Assembly: GCA_000467715.1 (NCBI GenBank)
Contig: AJFK01000127.1
Span: 1-64,000 of the forward strand
From: Hysterium pulicare CBS 123377
Lineage: Eukaryota > Ascomycota > Dothideomycetes > Hysteriales > Hysteriaceae
Direction of reading: 5' to 3'
DNA: 64,000 nt
The notes beneath the pieces were generated by a model. The model was not told the DNA's origin and searched no databases. It saw nothing but the letters and a program-made list of their open reading frames with translations. A program made the position numbers and the translations under genes. Positions 1-12,488 of this stretch are shown here, piece after piece (positions within the stretch are counted from its first letter, which is position 1; every line of letters begins with the position of its first letter).

Positions 1-199
1 GAACCACTAAATCAAGATCCGACCGGGTCCCCTCTCTTACGATAAAACATAGTGAAATCTACATGAATCTTAGTGGAAAAACCGAAAGAATTAGTGTTGA
101 TTTATGTAGATAAACCACCATGATTGATCGTACTAAAACAACCTTGATTCATCGTGAAGCAAAACCCGTAGGGTACGCGGGAGGTTATGTTCGCGGATT

Positions 200-2573
200 G
201 AAGGTTCTCTAGGGCAGTGAAGTCCGAGTAGGATGTTACGGGTGTGTAAAACCACGTTGAGTTGTCCAAGTTGAGAGTATCGACTTTCGGTGACAACCAG
301 TAGACATTTCTGCTGAGCGTTGCGTTTTGTGAGTCTTGAAGTACGAGCCTGAGGAATGCGACGTCTTTGATCTCATCTATTCGAGGCACATCCACGATTC
401 TCCTGCTTGTATTAGGTCGGGTCTGCACTTGTATGGTTCTCTTGACGATCGAGCTTCCGCTTAAACTGATGAGCTCCACTCCGATAGATCTAGGGCCTTT
501 ACCTGTCAACGAACGATTGATCAGGTAAATAGCTCTTTGGTTATAGTTATATGCAACGTGCTCCGTACGGCTTCCAACTTTGGTGCCATAATACGAGCCT
601 GCAGGCTTCAGGTAATAATCAAAGAGGTTCCGTAGACTTGGCCAGGCGTTGTTGAGCATCCAGTAAATGGCACCAGTCGCAGGCCTATCTGCATTCCACA
701 TGGCACCATATACTTCAAGCTGGCCTCGAGTGGCTTCATAGTCTATCATTTGAGCCTTCATAAGGTAATCATTAAGACCAGAAGGCTTGCCATATCGGTG
801 GTAGAGCGTCATTGTAGATGGACCGATCGTAAAATGAGGAAACGTTCGTGGACATGTGATCCAATCCTTTGTTAAGCTTCGTCCAGAGATCTTCCATATC
901 GCTATCCGAGAGAAACTTCTTCAGACTCCCAATTTCGGGTGTCCCAACGCCAGCTCCAAGTTCTAACCCAAAGCCAAATGCAGCTCCCAACAGGTTTTCA
1001 TACCAGTAATTTGGGGGAACCCAATCGTATGGACCATCCATTTTCATTCCAGACGGCCCAAGAATTTCTGGATAGCTTCATTTTGCAGCAGAACATATGA
1101 AAGAGGCATTCCAATCAAGATCACGGAGCGCATCTACGTAGATTGCAGCTGCACGATCATCCGGCCAGAAATCGCTTCCTACCAAAGAACCAAGCATGCT
1201 AGGGTGACTTTGCATTATCGTTGCTTTGTGACGCATCGAAGTATCGGCTGTCTGGTAATCACTATCGTTCCATAGCACAGCATCGACTTCGTCATTGTAT
1301 GTCCAGGCCTCCCAATTATCACAGCACTCCCACCCAGCAAGAATCATGGCGCCCATTTGGTCAGTAAGCTGGTAGAGCTCAAGATGTTCCTGCTTTCCTT
1401 CCAGGCGTATGGTATTAAGACCCATATCTAGTACGTACAGCAGCTGATTCTGAACTCTTTGCTTGTCGAAGCGAAGAAATGTGTCCGGAGTGTATCCGCC
1501 TCCGAGAACTTGAAATCGCTGCCCGTTGACGGAGAACTCTGTGTCATTGTGTTCGTTGACATGTGATGTAATATGCCTGATTGCAAATGCTCGTTCTTCT
1601 GATATGTCGCTAAGCTCCCCATCCACGTAAGCTTTGAATTGGCTATTATACAATGGCTGACCGCCCCACTGCTTTGGCCACCATATCTTTGAATCCTTTA
1701 GAGTAACAGTCATAACTGCTGCAGTCATACTTTCGCTTGGTCCAAGCTGTAGTTTTGGTGACACTTAATAGGACCGCTCCTGTGTCGTCAGATATGACTC
1801 CCTTCAGAGTGCCTTCAACTACACGATCCCCATATTTCCAGACATCGACCTTGGCAGTCACTTGCACACTGCTCACTCCTGGCTTTTCAAAGGTCGTTAC
1901 AATACGCGGGGGACTGAGCGACGTAGATCCAATTTGCTTTAGCTCCACATCTCGCCAGACTCTGGTACCATTGTCGGGGGGATAAGGGTTCCAATCCACG
2001 AAACTAAGCGCAAAGTCACAGTTATAATATGTGGGGTATGCTTTGATCAAGAGAACATTTCCGCCGGCCTTTACGGACTTGGTTACGTCGAACACTTGAC
2101 CACCGTATGCACCAGCCTGGTGGCTAGTGTCAGTGACTTGAATCCCGTTAAGATAGACAGAGGTAATTCCATTTGTCTGCAAGAAATAATGCTGTCCTTC
2201 CAAAGCCTTAAGGGAAAATTCATTACAGTAGAACCAAATCTCTGCAAACTGAGAATAATTAATAATTTTTTCTAGGTTATTAGAGCAGAAAAGATCAAAA
2301 GCTTAGTATACTCTGCTTTGCAAGAGTCCCGCCATTACGGTACCTCTCAAGCCCATGCTATACCATGCAGAGACATCCAGACCAGGCAGAGATAGGGCAG
2401 AGATAGAGCAGATACATCAGTGCCGGCTTTGGAAGCAGACTAGATCTGCCAATTCGGTACAACTGCAGAATCTCCAGGGGAAGAAATAGAAACGGTGTAG
2501 TGCTGACCGCCTGAAGACAATATGTAGTTGCTGGTCCGGCAATTAGAAGGGCCGAAATCAGTAGAGCGAGCAT
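200..2573 (-). pseudogene. Exo-beta-D-glucosaminidase (GH2) relic, 3'-truncated
   Basis: The pieces resemble fungal secreted exo-beta-1,4-glucosaminidases (GH2, CsxA type), which release glucosamine from chitosan ends. A signal-peptide-like start lies at 2573. A beta-sandwich part follows to about 1770, then the TIM-barrel core with LEGKQEHLELYQL, LVGSDFWPDDRA (likely acid/base Asp) and LELGAGVGTPE (likely nucleophile Glu). The gene is dead. In-frame stops lie at 2440-2442 (TAG), 2303-2305 (TAA) and 1078-1080 (TGA). An 11-bp tandem duplication at 2385-2406 shifts the frame, and further frame changes occur near 1770 and 790. Homology stops near 200, so the C-terminal sandwich domains are missing. 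All three stops can come from C-to-T change (CAG, CAA, CGA). Family assignment is confident; the cause of the decay is inferred. Confidence 0.85.
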
Positions 2574-3142
2574 AGCGAATTTTTCGAAGAATGATTCCGA
2601 CTTTTACGATCAACGGAGAAAAATATATTTATCGTTACCTTTTCCATGTCTTCATATCAAGCCGTACAAGGGGAGATCATCGGAAAGGATAATCTGCAGC
2701 AACGTCACATCGTAACACTTGGCCAGTCTCTGCGGGGAAGGTCGTACTCGGAAAATGCATGATTAGGATCCGCGCATCGTTCGAAGGAGAGGAGAGAGAA
2801 CATATCAAAACCTTCCCATCGTAATGTTGGAATAAGTTGGGCATGCTAATGTATGGAGATATTCGTGTTGCTTGGAGGGCACGGGAGATTTGAGGTATCC
2901 CTCTGCCAAGTCATGCTATTCCGTATAGGTACAGAACTATCTCTGCGAACCAATGTAACGTTTGTTTGACTTCAAAATGCTCATTGTTCTATTCTAAGCC
3001 GTTGACCAATTCATCATTCACGTATGCTAAGCTCATAGAATAATCATGACCAAATTTCCTAAACCCAAAAACCACACACAAGAGCGGGCTTCGCGCAATC
3101 TAAAAAATCCCCTCTTCTTGTCCAACGATACCTTAGCCTCAC
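2574..3142. other. Intergenic, GH2 relic upstream / aminotransferase downstream
   Basis: This holds the former promoter of the GH2 relic and the 3' flank of the aminotransferase. It is moderately AT-rich. I see no coding pattern or repeat. Confidence 0.5.
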
Positions 3143-5056
3143 CTAACAAAATCCAGTCATCAAAGCCATTCCTGCATCTTCATTTCCGTTTTCAGTCTTT
3201 CGAGGACCCTCATAATCGTCCAACAACTCATCAATCTTCTCCTTGTTCTTGATCTTCCAGAAGTCTTGCGCTCCATTCACAAACCTCTGACTGATGCTCT
3301 CAAGCTCATCTTCAGGGCATGCAGCAAAGCAAATTCTAAAGCATTCCCAAGCATCTCTATCCTTAATCTCCTGCGTGGGTGCAAAGATGGTCCCTGGGGA
3401 TGCGAGAACGAGATAAGGTTTCGTAGTCCAGAAGATCCAGAGGGCGAGAGCAAGGCGGGTATGTGGAACAGCCTTGCGGAGCGGATGGGTTGAGAAGTTA
3501 AAACGCACCCAGACGAACATGCCACCAAGAGGGCGGACGAAATTATAAATTTTCGCCTTTTCAACAACAGCCCACTCATCTTCATTGTCCGCTACCTCCG
3601 TGATAGAGTTACGGCGCCCAGCTTTAACAATATATTTCCCAGAATCGAGGATATCGCACATGGCGTTCATTCTACGTTCATAGTTCCCCCGAAGCCCTTC
3701 GAGCCATCGAACCCAGCCATCAACTTTCCAGCCGCTACCGTCGGCCGCACCGCCTTTTCCGCCATCATTCTGGCTTTGGGGCCCCATTACCAACTCAGCG
3801 ATCATAGATTGTACGAATCCGGAGGGCTGCTGAGTGCTAGTCTCTGTGATACGAAGAATACGTTCGACCAGAGCTGGTTGGGTGGTGATCCATCCTAAAC
3901 GACAACCTGGCGCAACGGTTTTGGAGAAGGTATCGAGACGGATCACACGGCCCTCGTAGTCGACTGAAAGATAGGAAGGGATGAGAGAGTCTAGGAACTC
4001 GAAACCAGAAGACTTTTGAGGCTTAGGGACAGAGGCGCTCGAGGCCGAAGACGGGAACTGGAGGTACCAGTACGGGTCGTCCTCGATAATAATAACGTCA
4101 TACTTAACGCAAAGGACATATATCTCGATTCGACGCTCGACACTCAGAGTTCCGCTAGTGGGGTTTTGGCCGATTCTGGAAAACGAACATTAGAATAAGG
4201 TGGTATACGTTGCGGGTGAGAAGTCACTAACGTTACAGTGTACATCAAATGCGGCCGTCTCCCTTTCGAGTAATCCCAGTTCTCGAGTACGTCATCCAAC
4301 CCCCCTTTCCCTTTCGCCAACATCCCCTCATCATCAATAGCTACAGGCGTAATATTCAATCCCCTAGGTTTAGCCGCCTGAATAGCATTCATGTAACAAT
4401 ACTCCTCACAAAGCAGTCCAGGTCTCTCTTCAATCGGATCCCGGCCCTGGGCCCACTCATCACTAAGAGCTTGGATGGACTTCGCGAAGCCATCGGTAGC
4501 GCCACATGTCAGAATTACCTCCGGACCACCTTTGTAGGGAACGGATGGGTGTAAATTTTCTCGCGTAAACTGCCGAATGAAGTAGTACAATGAAGGATAA
4601 CCTTGAGCGGTGCCATATTGTAGGGCTGTTTTCAAGTCGATCGTATGCAATGGATCGGCGTTACCGGCATCATGCGGGACGAGGAGACGGGTAGCAGCGG
4701 GGCTGTCAGAGAGGGTAGAGGATGCTAGAGCGGCGGTAGGAGGGTCAATCGGTCTGTTTGGTGTAGGCTTCCAGCGATTGGGAAGGGCGACTTTAGCTTC
4801 GAGGGTGTCGTATGGGAAGTATTTGTCGTTCGGAAGCCCTGGGTGGATGAAGTATCAGTAATGATAGAAAGAGACAAGGAATGACCATACCTCCAGCTAA
4901 TTGCCCAATGCCTGGGATAGAAAAGTATTTGTAGAACTGCTTTATGCTTGAAGCTTGTCTAGCTTTTGTGCTTCTAGATAGATGGTGGGACAGATCCACA
5001 GGGTCAGGAAGTTTGGCTGGATCCGATGCAGCCACGTGGGGATTACAAGACGTCAT
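3143..5056 (-). CDS. Aromatic/2-aminoadipate-type aminotransferase (Aro8/KAT II-like)
   Basis: A fold-type I PLP aminotransferase of the fungal Aro8/kynurenine-aminotransferase group. It is expected to transfer amino groups between aromatic amino acids (or 2-aminoadipate, kynurenine) and 2-oxoacids. The model has three exons: 4891-5056, 4232-4838 and 3143-4175, with introns 4839-4890 and 4176-4231, giving 601 aa. Seen: LPNDKYFPYDTLEAK after the first intron; LQYGTAQGYPSL (substrate/PLP region); ILTCGATDGFAK; IGQNPTSGTLS; IIEDDPYWYLQF; and RLDTFSKTVAPGCRLGWI, with the Schiff-base lysine at about residue 343. The ATG at 5056 is the first in frame. It is the longer fungal form, with a Gly-rich insert around residues 388-400. 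The exact substrate cannot be read from sequence. Confidence 0.93.
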
Positions 5057-5722
5057 TTCAGATATGGTAGTGCAATGTTAAGATATATAGGTTCAAAATA
5101 CAGTGTAGACTTTATGGCGACATTAAAGGAGAGAATGGTGATAGAAGACGGGGCCGGATCCTGTCCGTTTTCTCCACAGGTTCGAGATAAGCCACGATAA
5201 GATTTGAAATCCAATCCATGACGTCCGAGAGTGATTGGTGCCAAGCAAGCATTCATCCTGGAGCCATGCATTCCCGCTAGTGAGGACTGCTTTCTGTAGT
5301 TCTTTTCTGGAGTGCGTTCGAATCTGGAGTCTATGTAGCCAATGGCTGGTTTATTATATATGGCAATTCGTGTTTTGTCCCCATGGATTTGGCAAGGCTG
5401 ACAGAATGCTTAGCCTCCGTTTCAGCCCCGGCCCCGGAATCCGGAGCGTGGGGCTGCTTATGCAGGTGGTAAGGTTGGCAGCTGTCAAACCTATGTTTCT
5501 GCACATCCAACTCATATCTCCACCTCTCCTCAACCTTGGAACTCCTCTGCATTCTCATCATTACTGTCCTATCCATCTATCGAGCCTTTACTTTCCTTAA
5601 CCTCTCCGCATTCTCATCATCACCGGCCTGCTACCCCGCCTGGCTCGCGGAGCGCATCGTATCTATAAACCGCCATCCTGTCGTCCTCTCGCTCCCATCA
5701 CGAACTGGAAGACATCCCCCAC
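5057..5722. other. Divergent promoter region, aminotransferase / LCCL gene
   Basis: Shared 666-bp upstream region between two divergent genes. The last 200 bp before 5723 are pyrimidine-rich, as is usual for fungal leaders. Short reading frames here overlap on both strands and look random. Confidence 0.5.
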
Positions 5723-7667
5723 ATGGGCCCGCGAGATAGTTTAGATGATGGAGCCGCACCTCCGAATGCCTACCATGATGCCTCCGATGACGATGCGCAA
5801 AGTGAGGCTGACGCTGTGCTTATAAACGGATCCGAAGCTTCCGCTGAGGAGTACTTCCAACCCCGCGAATCCTCCTACATAGACAAACATATACCTCCGT
5901 GGCTCAAACGAACATCTACGGCTGTCGCGAAATGGGTGAAGGGTCCGCAGCCACCAAGACCATGGAAAATACATCCGTTCTTCCCGAGTGTACAAACTGC
6001 GCCTCTTCAAATCTTAAATAACTATTTCCCGAAGCGAAGGGACAAGGTCTTCTTGTTGATATTCTTTTACTTCTGTTGGTTGTTATCATTTGCACTGGTT
6101 CTGCATCGATCTGCTTTTGCTAGCGATATTCCCGGCCATGGCTCTCCGGTCAGAATACGATGCACAGACAGATTTTGGTCAGTGAATACATCGTTTAACA
6201 AAGTAGTCATTGTATTAACGTATTTCCAGGTCCGACGGTAATGGTTGTGGTCTCAATGGCGATCTCTGCCGTCCCTTTGAGAATAGCTCCATGACTTTCC
6301 GCTGCCCTGCCAATTGCCAACGCGTTGAGCTCTTCAATCCCCATGCGGTAGGGAACCAAGAAGTAAATTACAGATCTTTGGTCATAGGAGGTGCCACAGG
6401 GGAAGGGGGTCTTGAAAACACATATTACCGCGGCGATTCATTCATCTGCGGTGCCGCGATCCATGCGGGCTTTGTCAGTGACGAGTCAGGCGGCTGCGGA
6501 GTCGTCAATCTCGTTGGTGAAAAGAGCAATTTCCCAAGCTCGAAGAGCCATCGCATCACCAGCGTTGGATTTGACTCATACTTTCCCAAGTCATTCTCGT
6601 TCCTAGAGGGCACTGCTTCTAAGTGCCGCGACCTACGCTGGCCATTGCTCGCTGTATCACTCACGTTCACAATTCTCCTATCAATATTCACTACATCACC
6701 AGCTGTATTCTTCCCTTCCATCTTCCTAGGCATGTTCTTTCACGTTGCACTGGCATCCGACCCGCCGAACCTGACGGATTACTACGCCATTGTCAGTATT
6801 GCATTAGGTCGTTTCCTGCCCGCCGCATTCTGCATGTATCCCGTCTACAAATACTGCGTCCGCCGCCAACAGTTAGGTTTGCACGCCCAATTCGAGAAGA
6901 CAATTCTCTGGCTTGGCGGATGCTGGGTTGGGGCTCTAAACAACTATACATTCGATAAAATCCCCATTCAGCGCTTGACACCCCACGACATCAAACAGCA
7001 GCCTGGTGCAATCCCCGCCTTGATTATTATTGTCCTCTCCCTCTTCTTCATTGCTCTTGGACAAGCATGGGCTTTGCGCGTGGAGGGCCGACTTCCTCAG
7101 TATCTAGCACTGTATGGTATCTTCGTGCTCACGCTTTTGGCACTCGTCGCCGTTCCAAAGATGAATGTGAGAATTCATCACTATATCCTGGGTCTGTTAC
7201 TGGTCCCTGGAACCGCAATGCAGAATCGACCAAGTTTGTTGTTTCAAGGTATACTCGTCGGCCTTTTCATGAACGGCATCGCACGCTGGGGCTTTGATTC
7301 TATTTTACAAACACCCGATGAGTTAAGAGGGGATGCTAACCTGGGGACTTTGCTTCCGATGATCTTGCCCCCCATCATCCACAACAACTTCGGTATCGGA
7401 TTGATGTCCAATATAACATTCGAGTGGACTATCCCGCTGCCAAGGCACTATGACGGTATGAGTGTTTTGGTCAATGACGTGGAAAGGTTCAGAGGTTATG
7501 AAGATGCAGGCAAAAACTCTTTCACGTGGGTCAAACACCAAGATGATGTGCCAGAATATTTCAGATTCGCCTTCCTGAGCGGTAGTGCAGTCGGAGACTA
7601 CACCAAAGCGGGGACGTGGGCAAAAGACGGGGGTTGGACGGAGATGGAAGGTGGGCCCAGCCTTTAG
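5723..7667 (+). CDS. LCCL domain-containing polytopic membrane protein
   Basis: Two exons, 5723-6177 and 6230-7667 (intron 6178-6229), give 630 aa. The N-terminal ~105 residues are acidic, hydrophilic and probably cytosolic, ending in PRPWKIHPFFPSVQTAP. One membrane segment lies at about 108-127. The lumenal/extracellular LCCL domain follows (about 148-282) with the expected cysteines (CTDRFW, GDLCRPF, FRCPANC, SFICGAAIHAG, GGCGVV) and the family's YRGDSFICGAAIHAG core. Seven or so further membrane segments run from about 289 to 510, followed by a polar C-tail. This matches a conserved fungal family of unknown function. LCCL modules elsewhere are extracellular ligand-binding folds, so a surface or endomembrane sensor or transporter role is only a guess. 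The splice removes the stop and restores the TTT TGG TCC reading. Confidence 0.92.
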
Positions 7668-9811
7668 AGATACCGTAGATTGGTGTCACGGCGTTGTACA
7701 GGTTTGAGACGCATTTCGGCGGCAGTGCGATCAGTTCGCACATTATGCTGTGGATAGGAGGAGTTTGGACAGTGGCATGCTTTCATTTCTCTGAATATGC
7801 GCCTCTGGATGGCACATCATTATTAGACCTTGGATAAACTTCCTCGTCGACCTCTGCATGGGTTTTGGAGTATCGTGCAACGTTCGTCCGCATGGTAGTT
7901 GAAGTGCGGCAACTCAGTTTGCTGTTGAGGAATAGAGACAGATGCGCAGCCTTCTACCCGCATTACTGGGATTGTAGGAAGCTAAAATTCCTTACGATAT
8001 TTGCCACTTCGCCGGGCCCTTCCAACAACCCGCTCAGCTCAGGCCACCGGTCAGCGCCGCAAGGAAAAAGAACGCAACCAACCCTGTGCAATCTCCACAG
8101 CTTACTCGTCGGCCCCCCGACAACTCCCATTGTACCAATTCACCGGTTCAAAGGAAGACAAACGCAATCTATCTGTACTCCGTGTCTCTCACCAACATGC
8201 TTCCCACACGAAACATTTCTATTTTGTGAAACTCACCTCATCCATAGATTGAGTGCATATGTACCTGCATGTACCGTGGAACAGCAATGTGTTGGATCGC
8301 GACAACCTTTCAACATCAAACTGGCAGCCTATAATTAACCGTGTACCTGCATGAGAGCTCGGTCCCCAGCGTAAGGCTAGCAAGTCGACTGGCCCGACAT
8401 GGCGCCCTTATCGATACGCAGATCAGGCCAATGGATTGGCGGATAATTCCCCAGGACCGGGGAAGCTGAGGCTCTTGAGGTTGGGGGCGTCTCAGGGTGC
8501 GCCGTGGGCGCTTAGATAGTCCAGACCCCCCAGCTGCGTACCTCGTGCCGGCTGCCGTTATCGTATCGTGAGGTTTTTGAAGCGACTGCAATACCGGTAG
8601 CCAGACACAACGGGCTGCTGGACGACCTCCTGATCTGGATTTAAGCGGTGAGAAGAGGGTGGCGGGAAAGCTAGCACCATTTACAGGAGCGCATGAGATG
8701 GGTTGTCGCTCTGTTCATCATTCCGGATAGCAGAGTCAAGCTTCGCCGCGCGGTTCCCCGCCTCCTATTACAAGAATAGAAGGTATCTCGACGATAGCTG
8801 CTAACAACAGTAGTGAGCTACAAGATGACATCGTCGGGTCCTGAGGCATTTGCAGCAAATTGTGAGTTGCGCGTGCCGCCTGGTGTGACGGGACTGGATA
8901 CCCACTTTAGCGTACATCTGAATCAGACTGTTCGGGGCTGCGTGGGACAGAGTTCTGATGGCTGCCACGAGGAAGTGTAGAGATTGAGTTCCTCGTGGAA
9001 GCCGAGAAGGGGGCGTTGGTGTAGCAGTCAGCGTCAGTAAGACGGCGTTCCAGAATAGAGTGAATGTGTGAATGTTCAGCTGCATGACGATTCTGGCCCG
9101 ATGGGAGGTTACACAGCCTCGCGAGGAGAGCGAAATCCCCTGCCAATCGTGTGCGAACCGTCATCCAGTAGGGCGTTTCAGCTCGCCAGGTGGGTGCTAG
9201 CGGCGGGTGTTCCTTGCTCGGCTTCCCACCAAGCAAACCGGCTAAAAGTAGTTTCACCTCGTAGCCCAGGCAGTCCAGGCATTCCTTCATTTCGTTCTTG
9301 AAAACACCATCTCGCCCGTTTCGTGATACCCTTTTCACTGCCCTTCTTCGCTCCCTTCCTCCACCACACTCCCTTGCTGTCCATTTTTGTCGCTCTTTTT
9401 ATCGGTCTTTTGGCCACCTACCATTCGTTCTGCACATACGTCCTGCTAGATACAGGGCCACTGTCATTCCTTTCACTGCACATATCGACAACTTTCACTT
9501 TCATTTCGAATAGGAGGTCCTGGAGGCTGCGGCATCTTACCATCTGCTCCAATTACCAATTGCGAACTTCCAAATTCATCAGCCTTTCTCCGCCAAGCAG
9601 CGATTCATCCGGCCCACGTTACCACCCTTTCGATTAAGCGTGTCGCTGTCGCACCCGGACCTCACTGGTGAAGGTAGTGAAGGAGGTGAATCAGAAGGCT
9701 TTTTTTTGACTCAAACTGCGAAGCGCACTTTCAATTCCAAAACAACACAATACGACCCGTCACCCAACATCCTCAACACGACTGTCGCCAAACGATCCTT
9801 ACCTCGTCAAC
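7668..9811. other. Long intergenic/leader region before DUF1996 gene
   Basis: 2.1 kb without a convincing gene. It holds the 3' flank of the LCCL gene and then a long upstream region. The last ~500 bp (9300-9811) are CT-rich with many short ATG frames and probably form the promoter and 5' leader of the DUF1996 gene. The 143-codon minus-strand frame at 8907-9338 has no recognisable domain. Confidence 0.45.
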
Positions 9812-11646
9812 ATGGTCACCTTCTCAAAGATTCAAGGCGCCGCTGGTGTCGCCATCCTCGCCGCTCTCTCTGGAGTCGCTGATGCATTCTGGCGCATGGA
9901 GTGCCACTCACGCACTGGTCTCGCCCGTATTGACCCTCTGGTCAATCCTGGAGAGGTTTCAGATCACTCTCATGCGATCCATGGAGGAGGAAGTAAGTAA
10001 ACGTGACCCACTTCCCGTTCAAGAGACCCACGCATAAGAACATCGTCTGTTCTGGGCACGGCCTTTCTATGCCTAAATGTCACGATTTACCCCAGATGTT
10101 TGAACTAGTTTGAACCGTTGACCCTTTTTCCAAATGTCGTCAAGAATCTGAAGCGGTATCTGTTTCGGATTATGGTTCAACCGCTAATGGTTGCCACAGA
10201 TTTCGGCTTCACAACGACTTACGATGACTTGATGGAATCTGACTGCACCTCTTGCCTAGTCACCCAGGACAAGTCGGCATACTGGTGAGCCTGACATTGG
10301 CCCCTTACCCCAACACACTTCGCTTACCCGCATCCTAGGACACCATCGTTGCATTTCATGTACTCCAATGGCTCAACTGTTATCGTACCCCAGATTGGAG
10401 GCATGCTCGCGTACTACCTCCTTTACGGTGACGACATTCAAGCATTCCCGAAAGGGTTCCAGATGATAGCCGGGAACAATAAGCTCCGGAACTTCACTGG
10501 TCCAGTCCCCGATCCACCAAAGTCTGATTGGACGGCTGCCGAGTCTACTCAATTTGCTCTCTCACAGAAAGCACTCGGCTTCAACTGCTTAGACTACAGC
10601 AAGACGCCCGAAGGTTCCCTGTATCGCCATTTCCTACCTGACAAAGCCTACCTGGATGCCAACTGCAAACAAGGAATTCGATTAGAGCTCATGTTCCCGT
10701 CCTGCTGGAATGGCAAGGATATTGATTCTCATAACCACAAGGATCATATGGCCTATCCAAACTTGGTCATGACTGGCGACTGCCCCACTGGATTCGAGAC
10801 TCGCACTCCGTCGTTGTTCTATGAGACCATCTGGAATACATATGCGTTCGTGGGAGAAGAGGGACAATTCCTTCTTTCCAATGGCGATCCAACAGGTAAG
10901 ATATAGTACTCCTGAGCAACAACCTCTTGCTAATGTGGCAACCAGGTTACGGCTACCATGGAGACTTCATCATGGGCTGGGACGTTGATTTCCTCCAGTC
11001 CGCAGTCAAGACGTGCACGAATCCATCTGGTCTCATTGGTGACTGTGAGCTCTTCGACATCCAGACCCAGGACAAGGCCGCGCAATGTACATTTGACATG
11101 CCTAGTAAACTGAAGAACGATAACTGCGCTGGACCCATCGATGGCCTGTGTGGCAACGTTCCCATCCAGTCTGGACCTGAACCAGCCACTGCTATTAACC
11201 CAGGCAACACCGCGAAACCAACTGGCGGTAATTCTGTTGCAGCTTCAAGCGCAGTCGTCACGCCAACTGTTCCTCTCGTCCCGACACTGTCGTACGCGAC
11301 GCCGCAATCCGCCGCGACGGACTCATATGGGGGTGGTATCTCAATCGCCGCCGTCAACCAAAACGGTCTCGCATCAGCAGCGCCTTCCGAACTCGCATCC
11401 GCAGCGAAATCCGAAGCCCCAGTGACGACAGCTGCTCCCTCTTCCATTCTGGCAGAGGAACCAGCCGGATCCATCGTGTCCACCATGGTCTACACCAGCG
11501 CCGGAGCAGTCTACGAGATCGCGATCGAGGAAGTCGAAGTCACCGTGACAGCGACCGAGCCCGCTCCTACAGCTGCCTCGAGGCGCAAGCACCGTAGGCA
11601 TTTGCATCATCACCGTCGCGACCATGAGCACGGCCTGCTCGGTTAA
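9812..11646 (+). CDS. Secreted DUF1996 protein with Ser/Thr/Ala-rich stalk
   Basis: Four exons, 9812-9992, 10200-10284, 10339-10895 and 10946-11646, give 507 aa. The first intron is long (207 bp). A signal peptide ends after GVADAFWRMECHS. The DUF1996 domain fills about residues 25-345, with the family hallmarks GLARIDPLVNPGEVSDHSHAI, SDCTSC, YYLLYGDD, LMFPSCWNGKDIDS, HMAYP and YGYHGDFIMGWD. A low-complexity Ala/Ser/Thr/Pro stretch of about 120 residues follows, probably O-glycosylated. A short basic His/Arg-rich tail (RRKHRRHLHHHRRDHEHG) ends the protein. DUF1996 proteins are common secreted or wall-associated fungal proteins with no established activity. No WSC domain or GPI-type hydrophobic C-terminus is seen. 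Confidence 0.93.
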
Positions 11647-12488
11647 ACGCAACCAAGGTCAGTTCTCGCGCAACGTACACAGGTGGTTTTCCGCCCTCAT
11701 TACTTGGCATGCATGCATACCCATCGGCGTTTTGTCTGTCGAAAGCCAGCCTTCTGTTCTTGGCATAGTCGTTGTTGTTTGTTCTTTTATTAGCCCCAGA
11801 TACCCTACCCACTCCCTTTCTACCTCGTAGGGTTCTCAATCGAAGAGCTTCTTAATGAAGAGGTGCCTTTCTCATGATGATGGGCTCGGGAAATGTTAGT
11901 GTTTTTTGTCTTAAGGGGGGTTCTACTTCTTCTCTTCGATCGAGAGACGTAAATCTTCCCTGTTCTGTTCTGTATTTTTGTAACATATTAGCATGAGCCT
12001 CGGGCTGTGCCTGAGGTGTTTTGAGGAATCATTGGTCGCATTTCGATCAATGCATCTGCATATCCACATGAGGCAGGGAGGTGGGAAAAGCAAGCGGGCC
12101 GTTGGGCTGAGTTAGCTTATGCATGAAAAGAGAAATGAAAAGAAATTTATTCGAACGGTCTTGAGCCTTGGGGATTATTGATGATGTTGTTTGAAGCTTA
12201 TGATTATGCAATTGAGAGATATGTTCCAAAAGGATACTTGGGGTTGCCAGGGGAAGACAACATGCTTGGAAATACTCTGTTTCTGTCTTTTGCCGGTTAG
12301 AGCAGTTGTCAAAGAAAGACTGGAAAGTCATTGCCATTGACATCAGCCAAACCAACTAGATTTCCTGGATTTCTAAAACACGATCTGACTAATGTAAAAC
12401 AAACAGCACAAGCAGAGCTTCTGTCTCTTGCTGAGTAAAATTCTCTCATCAGTTTTGACCGAGTTTTATGATATAAAGATCAAGAGCA
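11647..12488. other. Convergent 3' region, DUF1996 / acyl-CoA dehydrogenase
   Basis: Tail-to-tail 842 bp carrying both 3' ends. I see nothing coding; the longest minus frame (12047-12355) begins at TTG and looks random. Confidence 0.5.

Noticed and set aside
6425-6733. Antisense frame inside the LCCL gene
   Set aside because: It mirrors codon bias of the real gene; the plus-strand product is clearly the coding one.
8907-9338. 143-codon minus-strand frame upstream of the DUF1996 gene
   Set aside because: No domain, no splice logic, and it overlaps the probable leader of the plus-strand gene.
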